A DNA stretch of 64,000 nucleotides from Salarias fasciatus (lineage: Eukaryota > Chordata > Actinopteri > Blenniiformes > Blenniidae), in contig NC_043755.1 of assembly GCF_902148845.1 (NCBI RefSeq), forward strand, positions 1,226,378 to 1,290,377. Reading direction: 5' to 3'. The notes beneath the pieces were generated by a model. That model was not told where the DNA came from. It saw only the letters and a list, made by a program, of their open reading frames with translations, and made no database searches. The position numbers were made by a program, and so were the translations under genes. The first letter of the stretch is position 1; every line of letters begins with the position of its first letter. Below are positions 15,721 to 27,770 of this stretch, in pieces.

Positions 15721-18142
15721 TCAGTGGTCGTAAAGCTCCTTCATTTCCTTCAGGATCTTGATGCTCTCGCTGTATCTTAACTGGTTCTTGTTGGAGCACT
15801 CCTTCCATCTGGAAAACATATTCACATGTGGCAACTCGCACCTTAATTCCCTTTTTCAGTGAATTTTCAAAATGTAAACGCACTGACATGAAATGTGCAG
15901 CACCTGTAAGCAAATGTTGCAATAAATCTTATTTACACACCTCAAGGTGTCTAGTGGGATTTACTAAGTGAACATGGCTTTTCCACGTTTTAGTTTGAGA
16001 TTATGCTGACTTCATCCATATAAAACACCTAACACCAGTAGCCACTCGGTAAAAATGGTTCATAACCCACAACCTAATAATAGGCGATCATCAAAGACTT
16101 ACTTCTGTCTGATCTTCTTCCAGCGTTCCATGTGGTCGCCTATATGAGCTCCTGATGCAGCCACTTCTGGGAGCTACAGAAAGAAAAGGAATTATAGTCA
16201 ACTTTTAACAAAGGAGACGATTCCTAAGTGTGTTTATTTTTAGTTTGCAAAATCAGTCAGATTAATGCAATGAAATGTTACACAAGAACCTTAGTAACTG
16301 TGGGTTTTTCAGTTTGTGGGATCCTGAGATTTATGGGTTCACCGGAGGAGCTGAAAGGACACGAGGTCGGAGGAGGGAGTCTGTACACATTCTGACCTTT
16401 ACCATTGATCATATCTGAAACCTGGAAAAGAAAAGAAATAAAATACAAATTTGGAAAATCAACATTGGCTGAATAAAAGTAATAACACATTTACTACATT
16501 ATTGAACTAACACAGCCACTAAAAATCAAGAGGACCTTTAAAATCACAGGATTTTACTTCTAATAACAAGAGGAAAACAATCCAACAACCGTGGTCTGAC
16601 CTCCTCCTCCACCATGCTGTATGGAGAACCCGGGCAAGCTGCTGGTTCTCGGACGGACGGATTGTTCCTCATCCAGGCGCGGCAGATCGGATAGAGCGGG
16701 GTGCTGGTGTTGAATTGAGCCAGATCAACACTGCGATCGAACAACTTAATAATGTATGCATCTAGCAAAGGGAGAAAGAAAGAAAACAAATATACAAAAA
16801 ATATTAAAAAATGTGCTGTGTGACTTCTCACCGTGCCATTAGCATCATGAACGTACTTTGTTTATGGTGGTTTGTCTCTGGTATGCTCTCGTCCATCTCT
16901 TTTCGCTTCTTCCTCCTGTGCTGTGGGAAGCGCGCTGAAGGTCTGAGAATAACAATCATTTAAAAAAAAGGGGGGGGGGGAATAATAAATATAAACACAG
17001 ATGCTTAGGTATGATCTCTTCAACAGAATTTAGTAATTGTTTTTGAAAATCTTTATGCCAATTCAATTATTCTAATAGTGATTTTGCATTTGATGCATTA
17101 GTCATGCCTGTTGATGTAAAGCAGGCATGCAAATATAAAGTCTGTGTGCCAAAAGTAGTCCACATGAGACTCCAACCTGGCCCCTGCCAAAATATCAAGT
17201 ATATTGGAGAAGTGTCAATGAAAAAATTGATTTTATCCAATTTTTTTTAAACAGTGGAAGACACAACGCTACACTGAGACCCGAGGTGAGATATGGTGAC
17301 GCTGATATGAAAGCTTGCTATCTCATTATGCGCAAACTAGCCTCACACCCACACTGTCAGGTTGAGTTTGTAAAAACATGCCTAAAGATGCAGCTATAGG
17401 AGCTGCTTTTTGGACAGTTTTACACCAGCAGATTTCATGAAAATTGGCTTTATGATGGGATACAGATAATTTTCAGTAGTAATTGTTTGGTTTTGTGAAA
17501 ATATGGATATTTGTATCACTTATCCTCATTTTAAAGATGGCCTTCAAACATTATTGTAACAACATTTAAATGGTCTGACCCATTCAAGATGAAATTAGGT
17601 TTTATATGGCTCCGGGACTGAAATGGGTTGGATAACTGGTGTAAAGCATAAAATTGTGTTGGACACCATTCTTTACTTTACGAATCATTTCAGTATGATA
17701 TAAAAACAATGTTTAATATTAGTGACAGACTCATCTGTCTGTACACACTGATGATGTATAAATACTTGCCTTTTACCAGCAGATGATGGAGACAGATCCC
17801 TACAGAGAGAACAGGTATATTTTTAAACTAAACATTCACTTATGCAGCATTTATATCAAACATAATGTAGGCCACAGAATAAGTACAAAGCAAATAAAAG
17901 TCATCTTACTTGTTTAAAGAGTCTGATGGTAGTTTTCCAGGCTCCCCATCATTTTGCTCCCTGTTCAATATTTAGTGACAGTAGTTTAGACATGGAACAG
18001 TAATCTGAACTTCTAAAGAATTCCATTACGTTTACTCACTTTTCATTTTCAGTCTTTTCCACCAGTCCCTTTAATACAGCATCTAATCTACTGCGGGCAC
18101 CAGCTCCATCCAAATCTGCAGAAATAAGAATAATATAAGCTG

Positions 18143-18200
<58 letters not shown>

Positions 18201-18653
18201 GTAGATGTCACCAACCAATCAGTCAACAGAAATCCCATTTATTACTTAATGAGATAGATGAAACAGACTGCTTTAAACATATTTCCATTAAAAAACAAGG
18301 CGAGTATGACATCATCATGTTTCCCAAGATAATGGTGAGACTGAACTGTGGCCTCAGCCATCAGTTCATCACCGATAAGAGTATCAGCTGATTATTCATC
18401 TACAGCTTCTACTGTGAAGCTGTGGGACGGTTGTGCACTAAAATCTCTTCTTTTTTAACCTGGGAACAGCTGATTCAACTTCAGCAGATTATCTTGACCA
18501 TGTTTACAGGTTTCTGAAAAGATATGCTGCCACGAGATGAAGCGATTTCAGTGATATACTGTCACCTTCTCAATTTGCATGAGAACACAGCGACTGTAAC
18601 AGTAAATCGATTCTCGTACCTGGCCTTTCAGTCTTGATCTTGACGTGGTGCAT
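15721..18653 (-). CDS. lin37: LIN37, subunit of the MuvB core / DREAM complex
   Basis: Nine exons read on the minus strand: 18653-18620, 18115-18040, 17960-17910, 17799-17770, 16942-16857, 16761-16601, 16421-16290, 16173-16103 and 15808-15721. They give 242 residues, against about 246 in mammals. LIN37 is a subunit of MuvB, which with p130/p107 and E2F4 forms DREAM, the repressor of cell-cycle genes in quiescence. Recognition rests on [12 protein letters not shown] and [10 protein letters not shown] (exon 6), the basic [14 protein letters not shown] stretch (exon 5), YRLPPPT (exon 7) and the helical C-terminus [15 protein letters not shown] (exon 9). Intron 4 uses a GC donor (AAAAG|GCAAGT); a GT alternative would break the conserved frame. 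The gene diverges from proser3 across a short shared promoter. Confidence 0.95.
17120..17650. mobile_element. non-autonomous hAT-like repeat copy A (lin37 intron 5)
   Basis: It is similar along most of its length to the copy at 19498-20115. The left part is a CAAACTnnGGnCCnnnGGCC-like end of the type seen in hAT/Charlie relics. The right part contains AATTGTTTGGTTTT and a TTTCAGTAGTAATTG stretch shared with the copies in proser3 and kmt2b introns. It has no coding capacity. Exact ends are uncertain. Confidence 0.55.
18143..18205. repeat. (GATA)n microsatellite in lin37 intron 1
   Basis: About 15 tandem GATA units between lin37 exons 1 and 2. On the minus strand they read as the STOP-free but meaningless YLSIYLSI frame. 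Confidence 0.95.
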
Positions 18654-19425
18654 TATCCCAACTTTAAAATGTAATCCCCGGAGTATTTAAAAGAGAAGCA
18701 AACCTTTAAATCCGCATTTAATGTCTTTGGGTTGACTTGCTAATATCGTTAGCTGGCTAGCTTCGGTTATCGTTTACGGCCAGCTAGCCAGTTTAGTAAC
18801 AGCGCTTTACTATCGAGTTAATCTCACTCATAATCCTCATATACCGAATATTAGAATCGGACAGACTAAGCTCCGAAACACGTAACGTGTATTAGGGTGA
18901 AGATATAAAGCCGATTGAGCTGTTTTTTAACAAGATCAGACCGTGAAGTTTACTACCGACTCCCGTTGCTAACTTAGCTAGTTTTGACAATCAGACGTTC
19001 CTCTTCCGCGCGCTGCCTGTTTCCTTTTGTCTGATTGGCTGTGTCGCAAACAAAGCGTGGACTCTAATTGGCTGAGTGCTGCGTCAATCATTCAAACTCA
19101 TTCTCTGTTGGCTGTTGATTGTGTGACGTAACGACTTTCCAAAAACTGACGCTTTCTTCTGGTTTCGCCGACAACACTGAAGTAAGAAAGACACATTACT
19201 GTTTATTAGGTCGAAGCAGTTGAGTTGAAAGTATACATTTGTCCACGAATAAAGTACGTCACGTGTTGCTAATTCCTTTATATCTGTGTCGAGTAATCTG
19301 TATAAAACAGTAAATAGGCTTTTGTCGTTTATCCTCTGCGAACATGCCACTCTGCAGGAAGCTTTTTCTGAAATCCAGTCTCCTTTCTCATTTTCAGTGA
19401 TTATCTGTGATATACGGAAACTGCT
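18654..19425. promoter_or_regulatory. bidirectional promoter of lin37 (-) and proser3 (+)
   Basis: The two start codons are 772 bp apart and point away from each other. Two CCAAT boxes (ATTGG at 19034-19038 and 19067-19071) are 33 bp apart, close to three helical turns, a spacing common for NF-Y doublets in divergent and cell-cycle promoters. There is no clear TATA box. The shared use is inferred from the layout. Confidence 0.55.
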
Positions 19426-22400
19426 ATGAAATCCAGGTAAGAGCAAAATGATTCATTTTATTTTTTTAAAAAAATGTCTCGTGTTGTTTCTGTTGTGCAT
19501 AGGGTTTCAAACATAAGGTCCGTGGGCTAAAATCAACCCACAGGAGGCTGCAATCCGGCCATTCAAACCACAGAACAAATTGAAGAAAACACTGATTGAA
19601 AAAAAAATTCTTAAGAGAGTGGCGGATACAACACAACAGAGAGATTATTGTGGCCCCTGGTTGTGTCAACAGGGTTAACCTTTTTAAGTCAAACCGCAAA
19701 ACTTTCATTGCATTTTGGGAGTCTGTTTATATGAAAACAGTGCTTGGAGCCACTTTTCTGAAAATAAATTGCAAAAGCAATGTGTTTTCACTTGAAACGT
19801 TGTAAACAGGGCCCAGCATCAGCCTCAAAGCCATGTTGTCCTTGTGAGTTTGTAAAAGTGCTCATAGTCCCACAGCTATTGGAGATTTTCTATTTATTAC
19901 ATTTCATTGTGTTTTGCACCATAAGTTTTCATTAAAACTGGCTTTATGTTGACATTGTAGTTATTTTCAGTGGTAATTGTTTGGTTTTCATGAAGATATT
20001 GACATTTTCATCACTTGAACTCAGTTTAAAGATTAAATTCAAATATTATAGCAGCACTATGTTCCCAGTCAAGATGAAAGTGGGCTGTCTTGTGCTCCCT
20101 GGACTAAAATATGTGACACTTCTGCTATAGTGTGTTAACCAGGAGGAATCCCTTCCCATCCTCATCCAAAAAGACGCACCAATACCACCAACCTCTGTCC
20201 AAGAAAGACAGAAATACAGTACGTTTACCTGAACAGAAGCCATAAGCCACAAGTATTTTTGAGATTTGAGTAAAGGCAAATATTAATTTCATTTGTGTTC
20301 TTGATGCAGACTCGGAGTCCTGTACGCTCAAACCAGCGGTCCCGCTCGAGTCCAGAGAGACAACTGCTGGATGAAAAACATGATCACTACATTCCTGCCG
20401 TTGACGGGAGTTCTTTATACACCGAGTCCTGGCCCTCAAGTGACTGTGGATCTCCCCCTGGCAGCAAGACAACCCCACACAAACAATATGAGTCTGCATT
20501 ACAAGGGGAAAGTGAAGCTTCAGAGCAAGAAATACATCAGCAGGATTCAGTACTTGCAAAGTATGTCTAATGTCATCCCGTTGAATTAAATTAAAAATTA
20601 CATTTACAGGCTGTTTTCGTGGGGGGTAAAACAACACAATCTAAAGATGAGAGCTGTTTTTCCAGTCGACATCGTAAAGATTGGTTCAAGCAAAAATGAC
20701 ATTGGCTACTATTGTATTTGTTCTTCTCTTTAACAGAACAGTGACTCTATTCCTTAATGAAAAGCAGTAAATTTGCCAGAAACAGTTCATGATTTGCATC
20801 ATTTTATTTTTTGCTTTTCCAGATACATAGAGCGTTTTCGCCACGGCCGTCCACGGAGTCGAGAGCAGCGCCAGCAGATGGCGTCGGCCGCTGCGGACGA
20901 GCCAGCGTCCTTCTGGTGGCTCTCACCTTCATCTCTACCCTCAAGTTCAACACCAACTAAAATAACAGGCAAATGTACAATTTAGATTAAAAGCACCAGT
21001 GGCTACCATCTTATGAATTACATTAAAACGTCTGCTGAAATCTCTCTGAACTTTTTGTTTCTCCGAGCAGATGTTTTTCCGTGTGAGGAAGATGACGATG
21101 ATCCAGTTATTTTTAGTCCGGCTGCACAGCGTCGACATGACAGATCCCTTTCTCCTTGCAGAGGATCGCTTGGTGTGAGTGCGTTTATGAGTTCACTTGA
21201 AATGTGCCACAGTTTACACCATTCCTGTGTGTCTTTGCAGAAAATGTCACATTCATCGATAACCGTATGTTAATTAAATACCCGAAAAAGAAAGAAAAAA
21301 GTTCTAATTCTACTCTCACCCTGCTTGCACTGACGCCAGATTTAACTAAATGCCTGCTACTTGTATTGTGTGCCAAATAAAACTTTATTCCAGGAGGGTG
21401 TGCTCATAAATATTTACATTTCAACACTGCAGCGCTCCATTTGGAAACCTCTTAGATAATACCCTGGAAACCATTGTTTGTCTCACATCAACAGCTGATA
21501 TATTGTTCAGTCAGCTCGTGTGTTATCCTCATACTGTTATGAAAGATACTGCAACATATTTTAATTTCTAAAGCCGAAGTTGTGCTTCATGGACATTTTG
21601 TCATTTGGAAATGCAACATTCATGTTTTCTTTATTATCTTAGTACTATGAGTCTTTTTTGTGACTTAAAATTTCATGAACTGCTTTATTGTTGGTTGTTT
21701 CTCAGGGGCTGTCTGACACTTCCCTGGGGGATTTGGACGACATTGAAATACAACATCTTCAAGAAAGAGCCAGTCGACATCTTCTGAGAGGGTAGCAACA
21801 CCACCGAGTGTGATTACGACGGATACTGTCTCTCCTGCTCTTTGCTGTAATGAACTTGTGTCTTCCTAACAGTGAATGTCTGGGTGAGGGATCAGTCCCT
21901 GTCAGCTCCGAGGGTCTTGGAAGCTCAGATTTCTCGCCTCCCGTCACTGTAGATGAACCAGTGCGCCGACCTTTAATTCCCAGTTTAATAAAACAAACGA
22001 CTGGTAAGGAAAATGCAGAATGTTTGACAATATTTTTGCAATAATCTATTATTGTGTTCTTTATTATTATAATGAGTATTTGTTTAACATTTTCAGTTCA
22101 GGAAAGGTTGAACTCGATTCATGGCGCATCCTCGCAAAAACCTGTCGGCCACTCATTTCCTGCCGCCACGCGACCCGAGGAGGACATCTTATTCCAGTGG
22201 CGGTTGAGGAGGAAGATGGAACAAGCCAGAGACTGGACTCAGCCCCCTCAGTCCTCCAGCTTTCTTCATCCCTCACTCGGCCGACCATCTCCCGGTTCAC
22301 TCCTTCCACCAGGAAGTGGACAAGCTTACAAGGTTAAATTCACACTATTTCTTTTCCTCTGTGATTTCTCTTGACTATGATGTCACAGATCGGTTGAATA

Positions 22401-24354
22401 TCTTATTTGTTGTTTAATTAACTTATAGCATGAGAGCCAGAGCGCTCAGCTTCTCCAGCCGTCACATCCTCGTGTCACTGCTCCCCAACCGGAAACCAAG
22501 GAGGCCCCCAAACCGAGCCCCCCTCCTGCCTTTGTTGTGTGTGACTCTTCAGTCCCTCAGCACCACGGTGTTGCTCACGTTCCCGCCCACATGCACTTGC
22601 TCTGTGATGTCCTGCCCTGTCCCGTCCAGACGGCCCGTTCTGGACAAAGCTTTTCACAAACCACTAATAGACCAGAATCAGATGTTCAGAAAAAGACCCA
22701 AATGAAAGACAAATCAGTGAATACTCTCCCCAGTGTCCCATCCAGTAAATATATGCCATCGCCACATTTTTCTGCATCTGGAGCTGCAGAGGGAGACGGG
22801 TATTGCAACCAAACTGTCCCTGTCAGAGACCAAGAAAGAAAACCTGAGACAAAGCAATCAAAGAGGGCAACAGTGTGCAGCACACAGCAGAAGAAATCAG
22901 CAAGGTAACATAAAAAAAACCCCACAAAACTCAAAGTTTAATGAACATTGGTTTGCTGAGATGTGTGTGGATGATAAACATCTTTCAAAAAACAGGAGTT
23001 CTTCACATCAAAAGCTTTCTAAAAGAGCCACACTACAGAAAGAGGGAAGCCAGGAGATTCCCAGTGAAAGCTGCTCGGATGAACAGAAACCACCACCGTC
23101 TCCGATCCACAGTGCGTTGGGACAGGTTGGTACATTGACAAGCTTTCGTGAAAAATAATCGAATGTTTTCTCTGCAGTTGAGGTTATGTAAGTGGTTTTT
23201 AAGGCAGGCAGGCCGTGTGCATATTTGGTCCTAACATTTCCCCAGAATCTGGTAACCTTCCAGCCGGGTGTTTGATGAGTCCAAGAGATCCTCGTGTTGC
23301 TTCTCAGAATGGAAATCTTTGCTGGAGTGGGTTTATAAATAATGATATTCCTGTTTGCTTTATGAGACGATCACATCTGAAAAATGTGGCTCTAATCTTC
23401 AGGTGGTATTTCAATCAGAAAAAAAGGGAAACGTTGATGATGACGTTGGCTGCAGAGAAATCCTGATAAAAGCTCTTCTCCCTCAAGGATTTGACAACAG
23501 CTGAAAATAAATGATTTCACATGCATGCATTTGGCAATCAACGTTGAGAAACACATTTATTAGAGACAGAGTTATCGTACTGTATCACTTTTAAATCAGT
23601 TAATTTATTGATTCTTTAGGAAATTGTTTTGTGCGTCACTAAAGTCCAGTTCCAAACCGTTCTATAAAATCACTGTCAGACTGTCTCTAACCTTATAAGA
23701 GCAAAATGCCTTCCTGTAAAGGTCTTTGATCTCCACATGTCTGTTGATCCCAGGTTATTCATCTCTGGGTATTCTCATTGCTTTCTCCCAGGTTGTTTCA
23801 GAGGTTTTCTTCTCCGTGTCGGATTCCCCTCCTGCCTCATCAGTTTCCCCTCCGTGCACCGTCCCGGCACGTCCGCAGGCCTCGGTTCCTCCAGGCAGTG
23901 CTCAGAACTCCGTGGAGGTCATTTCACAGCTGCTGCAGGAGGCTGAAGGTCAGTTCATGGCTACAAAGGTCACCGACCTTTAGTCCGAGGTTAATCGCGG
24001 CAAATATGTCCTGACCAAGAACTTTCTTTTTTGCATACTGCTTATGCGCAATATTTACTCACTGTCGGCTGGTGTACCATGACAAAATATTATATCAGGT
24101 TTGAGCTAATAATCGTCCAGCATCGTCCTTTTTATTTTTAGATTCTGATGAGAAGGAATTTGAAGATGACCCTTTGTTACAAGTCCTTCGCAAACAAAGA
24201 AAATGGATAAAGGAGCAGATCAGGTACATTAAACGCAACGTCATGTTATTGTAATGATCTGAAAACACAATAACGACAAATCGACTGTATTTTTGATTTC
24301 AGTGAAGTGGACTCTCTGTTGATGGAAACCCTGGAGGAGCAACAAGTTACTTGA
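19426..24354 (+). CDS. proser3: PROSER3 (proline- and serine-rich protein 3)
   Basis: Twelve exons: 19426-19436, 20318-20560, 20823-20968, 21071-21174, 21706-21791, 21873-22003, 22097-22332, 22429-22904, 22996-23125, 23792-23948, 24142-24223 and 24303-24354, giving 617 residues. The recognisable parts are KYIERFRHGRPRSREQRQ (exon 3) and EEDILFQWRLRRKMEQARDW (exon 7). Around them lies low-complexity Pro/Ser-rich sequence with an acidic patch (CEEDDDD, exon 4) and a charged C-terminal helix (RKQRKWIKEQI, exon 11). No enzymatic domain is seen and I know of no firm molecular function. Intron 3 seems to use a GC donor (ACAG|GCAAAT). The first exon, coding only MKS plus two bases, is the least certain. 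The gene diverges from lin37 and converges on hspb6. Confidence 0.85.
19498..20115. mobile_element. non-autonomous hAT-like repeat copy B (proser3 intron 1)
   Basis: The left end reads GTTTCAAACATAAGGTCCGT and continues GGGCTAAAATC, resembling the ends of hAT/Charlie relics. The right part shares GGCTTTATGTTGACATTGTA and AATTGTTTGGTTTTCATGAA with other copies in this window. No reading frame is preserved. Boundaries were estimated by eye. Confidence 0.55.
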
Positions 24355-24393
24355 ACATCACCAAGACACGATTTTTTTTTTTTTTTTTAAAGA

Positions 24394-24406
24394 AATAAAG
24401 TTTATT
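24394..24406. terminator. palindromic pair of convergent poly(A) signals (proser3 / hspb6)
   Basis: AATAAAGTTTATT reads AATAAA on the plus strand (24394-24399, 40 bp after the proser3 stop) and AATAAA on the minus strand (24406-24401, about 360 bp after the hspb6 stop). The two signals are separated by one base. If both are used, the two transcripts overlap by a few tens of bases. Confidence 0.7.
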
Positions 24407-24766
24407 TGTACTTTTCGAAGAAACATTTCCACATTAATGATGCAAGAAATATGTCTGGGTGCATTATTCATCATCATCACAGTCACAATACAGTGCATTT
24501 ACAAAACCTGTGTCGCTGCAGAATATTTACAAAGTGTGTTTTCTTGAAACATTATGTAAGATTGAGGAGTAACAGCAGAGCAGTATATACAAACCTCGGA
24601 ATATTACAGCAGTGCCAGGAACATAACAGATGTGTTTTTTTGGCGCTGGCTGGGTGTTTTCTGAGAGGAGGGGCCTGAAGTTATTTCTGTGTGTGCGTTC
24701 GTGAAGGCTGCCGCGCACATATTTTCATTTAAGGGGAACCTGGCAGTCGTTTGATGTTATTGGGAG

Positions 24767-25572
24767 TTAAATGAGGGATCTGGAGTCGTCAGTTTGCAGC
24801 ATGGGAGCAGACACGATCAGGATGCCCTCTGGAGACACGGCAGACTCCAAAGCCAGGGCGTCCACTCCCTTCGGGATCCGGTAGCGTCGGTTGAACTGGC
24901 GGGTTGTGACACCGGGGCCGTCCTTCTACGAGAAGAGAGAGGAACACGGGTTAGGAGACCGACGTAAATCACAGCTTGTATAAATGAACGGAAAAGCACT
25001 GTTCCCCTTATACACACCCACCTTTTTCTCCTCATGCTTTCCTTGCACTTCCACAAAATCCCCGGTCACTTTGACCACGAGCTCCTCTGGGCTGAAATAT
25101 TTCACGTCGACTTGAACTGTGAATCCGTTGTCATCACAGTGCACCTACCAACAAGAATCACAACATCACACTCATATCCTGATTTTTCTTCGCAGTATTT
25201 GAACAGGAAACACCAATCCATACTTCCAGGGAACATTCAAATGGATCAATACAACTTTGTCTACGGAAAACACCACTTTCCTTTTTAAGCTAATTAAAAA
25301 AAGCCTAAAATGAAAGAATCATATTAAATTTCAATTAAAGGAATAGTAAGATCTCAGTAAACATTAGAATAGTCTGTTTTCATGCATCTCCTCATGTTGG
25401 CATTCCTTGGACCTACCTCTGTAGAGCTGCTGTTCTCGCTGTCTGGGATCAGCAGTGTTGGGGACCAGCTGTACTTTCCATAAGTCCCATTCAGCCGGGG
25501 AATGAGAGGCGGTAAAACCTTCTCCCAGGGGATACCGCCGGCTGGCTCCAGGCTTGGCAGAATGAAGTCCAT
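24767..25572 (-). CDS. hspb6: small heat-shock protein, probably HSPB6
   Basis: Three exons on the minus strand: 25572-25417, 25144-25022 and 24925-24767, giving 145 residues. An alpha-crystallin domain covers about residues 53-130 ([20 protein letters not shown], then [13 protein letters not shown], then [12 protein letters not shown]). The FxRRYRxP motif is the dimer-interface arginine motif of the family. sHSPs are ATP-independent holdases; HSPB6 acts mostly in muscle. The identity rests largely on position: in mammals HSPB6 neighbours PROSER3 and LIN37. The N-terminus ([13 protein letters not shown]...) lacks both the RLFDQ-type motif and the RRAS kinase site of mammalian HSPB6, so this is either a divergent orthologue or another fish sHSP. 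The intron positions fit the usual three-exon sHSP layout. Confidence 0.75.
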
Positions 25573-25826
25573 TTCTAGTCAGAAAAGTATTCAAAAAAGT
25601 GAGTTTCGGACGGACAGCAGTTCAGACTACAAGCATGGGAGGCTAGAAGACAAACGGCACTTGTCAAGTTGTTACCTCCGTTTAAATTCTCTGTCCAGAT
25701 GAGTACGTCAAAGGGAAAAGGACGGCCCCCTCTTTTAGCGCTTGCCCACCCTGAAGGCAGAACGGCGAGCTCTGATGCCTGTGAGCTCCTCTTCCTCTGG
25801 ATGTTGACTGACTGTTCCGGCGTGTG

Positions 25827-25833
25827 TTTTATA
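25827..25833 (-). promoter_or_regulatory. hspb6: TATA box of the hspb6 promoter
   Basis: The minus strand reads TATAAAA, about 255 bp upstream of the hspb6 ATG, implying a start near 25800. I saw no convincing triple heat-shock element beside it. Confidence 0.45.
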
Positions 25834-25839
25834 GTGGAG

Positions 25840-27198
25840 TTGCATAATGAGTTGGGAATTCGCGCTGGGGCACCTTGCTTCTGTTATGTCCGTGACTGCA
25901 TACCCTTGGGTTTTGAGGCACGCTCGCATAGGATAAGAGAGCATTGTTTGGCCAGAGACGCAGCTGTCGGAAGCTTATTGTCAATTAAATGTTTATTAGA
26001 CCTTATGAATGTTACACCCAGTTCTTTATTTTTAACAGGGCGGACGGCGCTGACACGAGCGAACAATTTGTGCGTAATTATCAGAGCTGTTACGAGACGT
26101 ATGTTTAAGACCTGTTGTCAAGGAAGGCCTGTCCAAAAATAAGTTCAAAAGATGCTGATGACCCTCCTCAGCCGGTGGCAGATGGACAGTGACAGCAGGG
26201 ACACCTCAGACACATGCCACAGCATGTGTGCTACCGATCAGCCACCGTCCACCAGGGCCAACGAGGAAGAGAGAAAGAGTATCCCGAACGCCTCTTTAAA
26301 ATTCTGACAAGGTAACAAACATGGAAGAACCTTGGAAGTCCTTCACAAACATAAATTTTCTGGTTAATCACTCCAGCATTTTCTTGAAGTGACCTCTTGT
26401 GTCATGGACAGTACAATGAGTGCCGCTTCTTTCTTGGTCCTGGCACACGGCGGCGAGGTCGGCAGGCATGTTCGGCACGCACACGTTGTCCCTGTTAGCG
26501 GCACCGGACCCGTCACTCAGGCTCCGGCTGTGACGGGGAACTCAAATCTGGCACTGATTATGTTATGACTCATAAGAGACGACAGGGAAGTGGGGACATC
26601 GGGGGGGAATCAAGGTGTTGGGTTTCACAACAGGCGCCAGCGGTTCTACAGACTTTAAGAGCCGTGTGGGCGTTCAGCGGTGAGTAGTAGGGTGAAAATA
26701 GCCCACTGATCAGTCGCCCAAACGTGTGAGGAAAGGGTTCAAAGGTCACGATGGGAGAGCGATATTCAGTTTCAATCAAGTAAAGACACGATGACATGCA
26801 AGCAATTTGGATTTTTTTTTTATTTTTATTTTTCATATACATGGAAATATAAATGAGTTTGAGAACACAAACAATAACTACACAGTGTTCAGTTTCAGCC
26901 AGACTGATTGCAATCCAATCATCCATCCCATCATTAATATTATTAAACACTGATTAACCTAGTCTAAAGCCAAAAAACTTCCTCAAATCCCTTGGCAGAT
27001 GTGAAAGTTATTTCTGGAACCAAAAGCATTTTGTTTTAACATTTACTGTAGAAACAAGTCATTCAAAAACAGAATGTTGTTGCAGAAACCAGACAAACCA
27101 CTGAAGTTTTTCCCCTGTAGTTTAAAAAAAGGAAAAATAATTTGGTCCAGTTTCGTTGATCGTTTCAATTAAAAAAAAAAAAAAGACAGGAAGAAAAG
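25840..27198. other. intergenic, no gene seen
   Basis: Spacer between hspb6 and the psenen 3' end. It has moderate GC content to about 26750 and is AT-rich after that. No reading frame resembles a protein. The part next to 27199 is presumably the psenen 3' UTR. Confidence 0.5.
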
Positions 27199-27712
27199 TC
27201 AGGGAGTGCCCAGAGGGATTGTGAAGGAGAGGTAATCTCCCACCTCCCCCCACTCTGCTCTGAAGTGCTGGAAAATAGTGATCCACGTGGTGAGAACTGC
27301 CACCCATAACAGCAACCCCAGTGCAGACCGCTTCACATCTAGAGGAGAAAATAAAAAGAATTAGTGAAAATTAAATCCACGCAGAAGTAAATAAACACTG
27401 TTCATATAACAACACAGCATCTTATCAAAATGGGATGACACTTTTTATTGTATTATAAATATATATTAAAGAAAAAAAAAACCAAACCAAGCTATCAAGA
27501 ACATTGGCGATCTTCAAATTAAAATGGGACACATTTTGTTCTTCATATAAACTGAAGTATTCAGGGACAATAGAATTAAACTGTTTTTCTGGCCACTTTG
27601 TAAGTAGATTATCAAGATCAGTGAAAAACATGTGAGGCCCGATATATGTATGCAGTACAGTTTTTATGATTCTCAAGTCAATGTATCGGTTTTTGAAAAT
27701 GACTGAACCAGT

Positions 27713-27770
<58 letters not shown>

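Noticed and set aside
18036-18218. Minus-strand frame with SIYL repeats near lin37 exon 2
   Set aside because: Translation of the GATA microsatellite joined to the real exon; the exon itself is 18040-18115.
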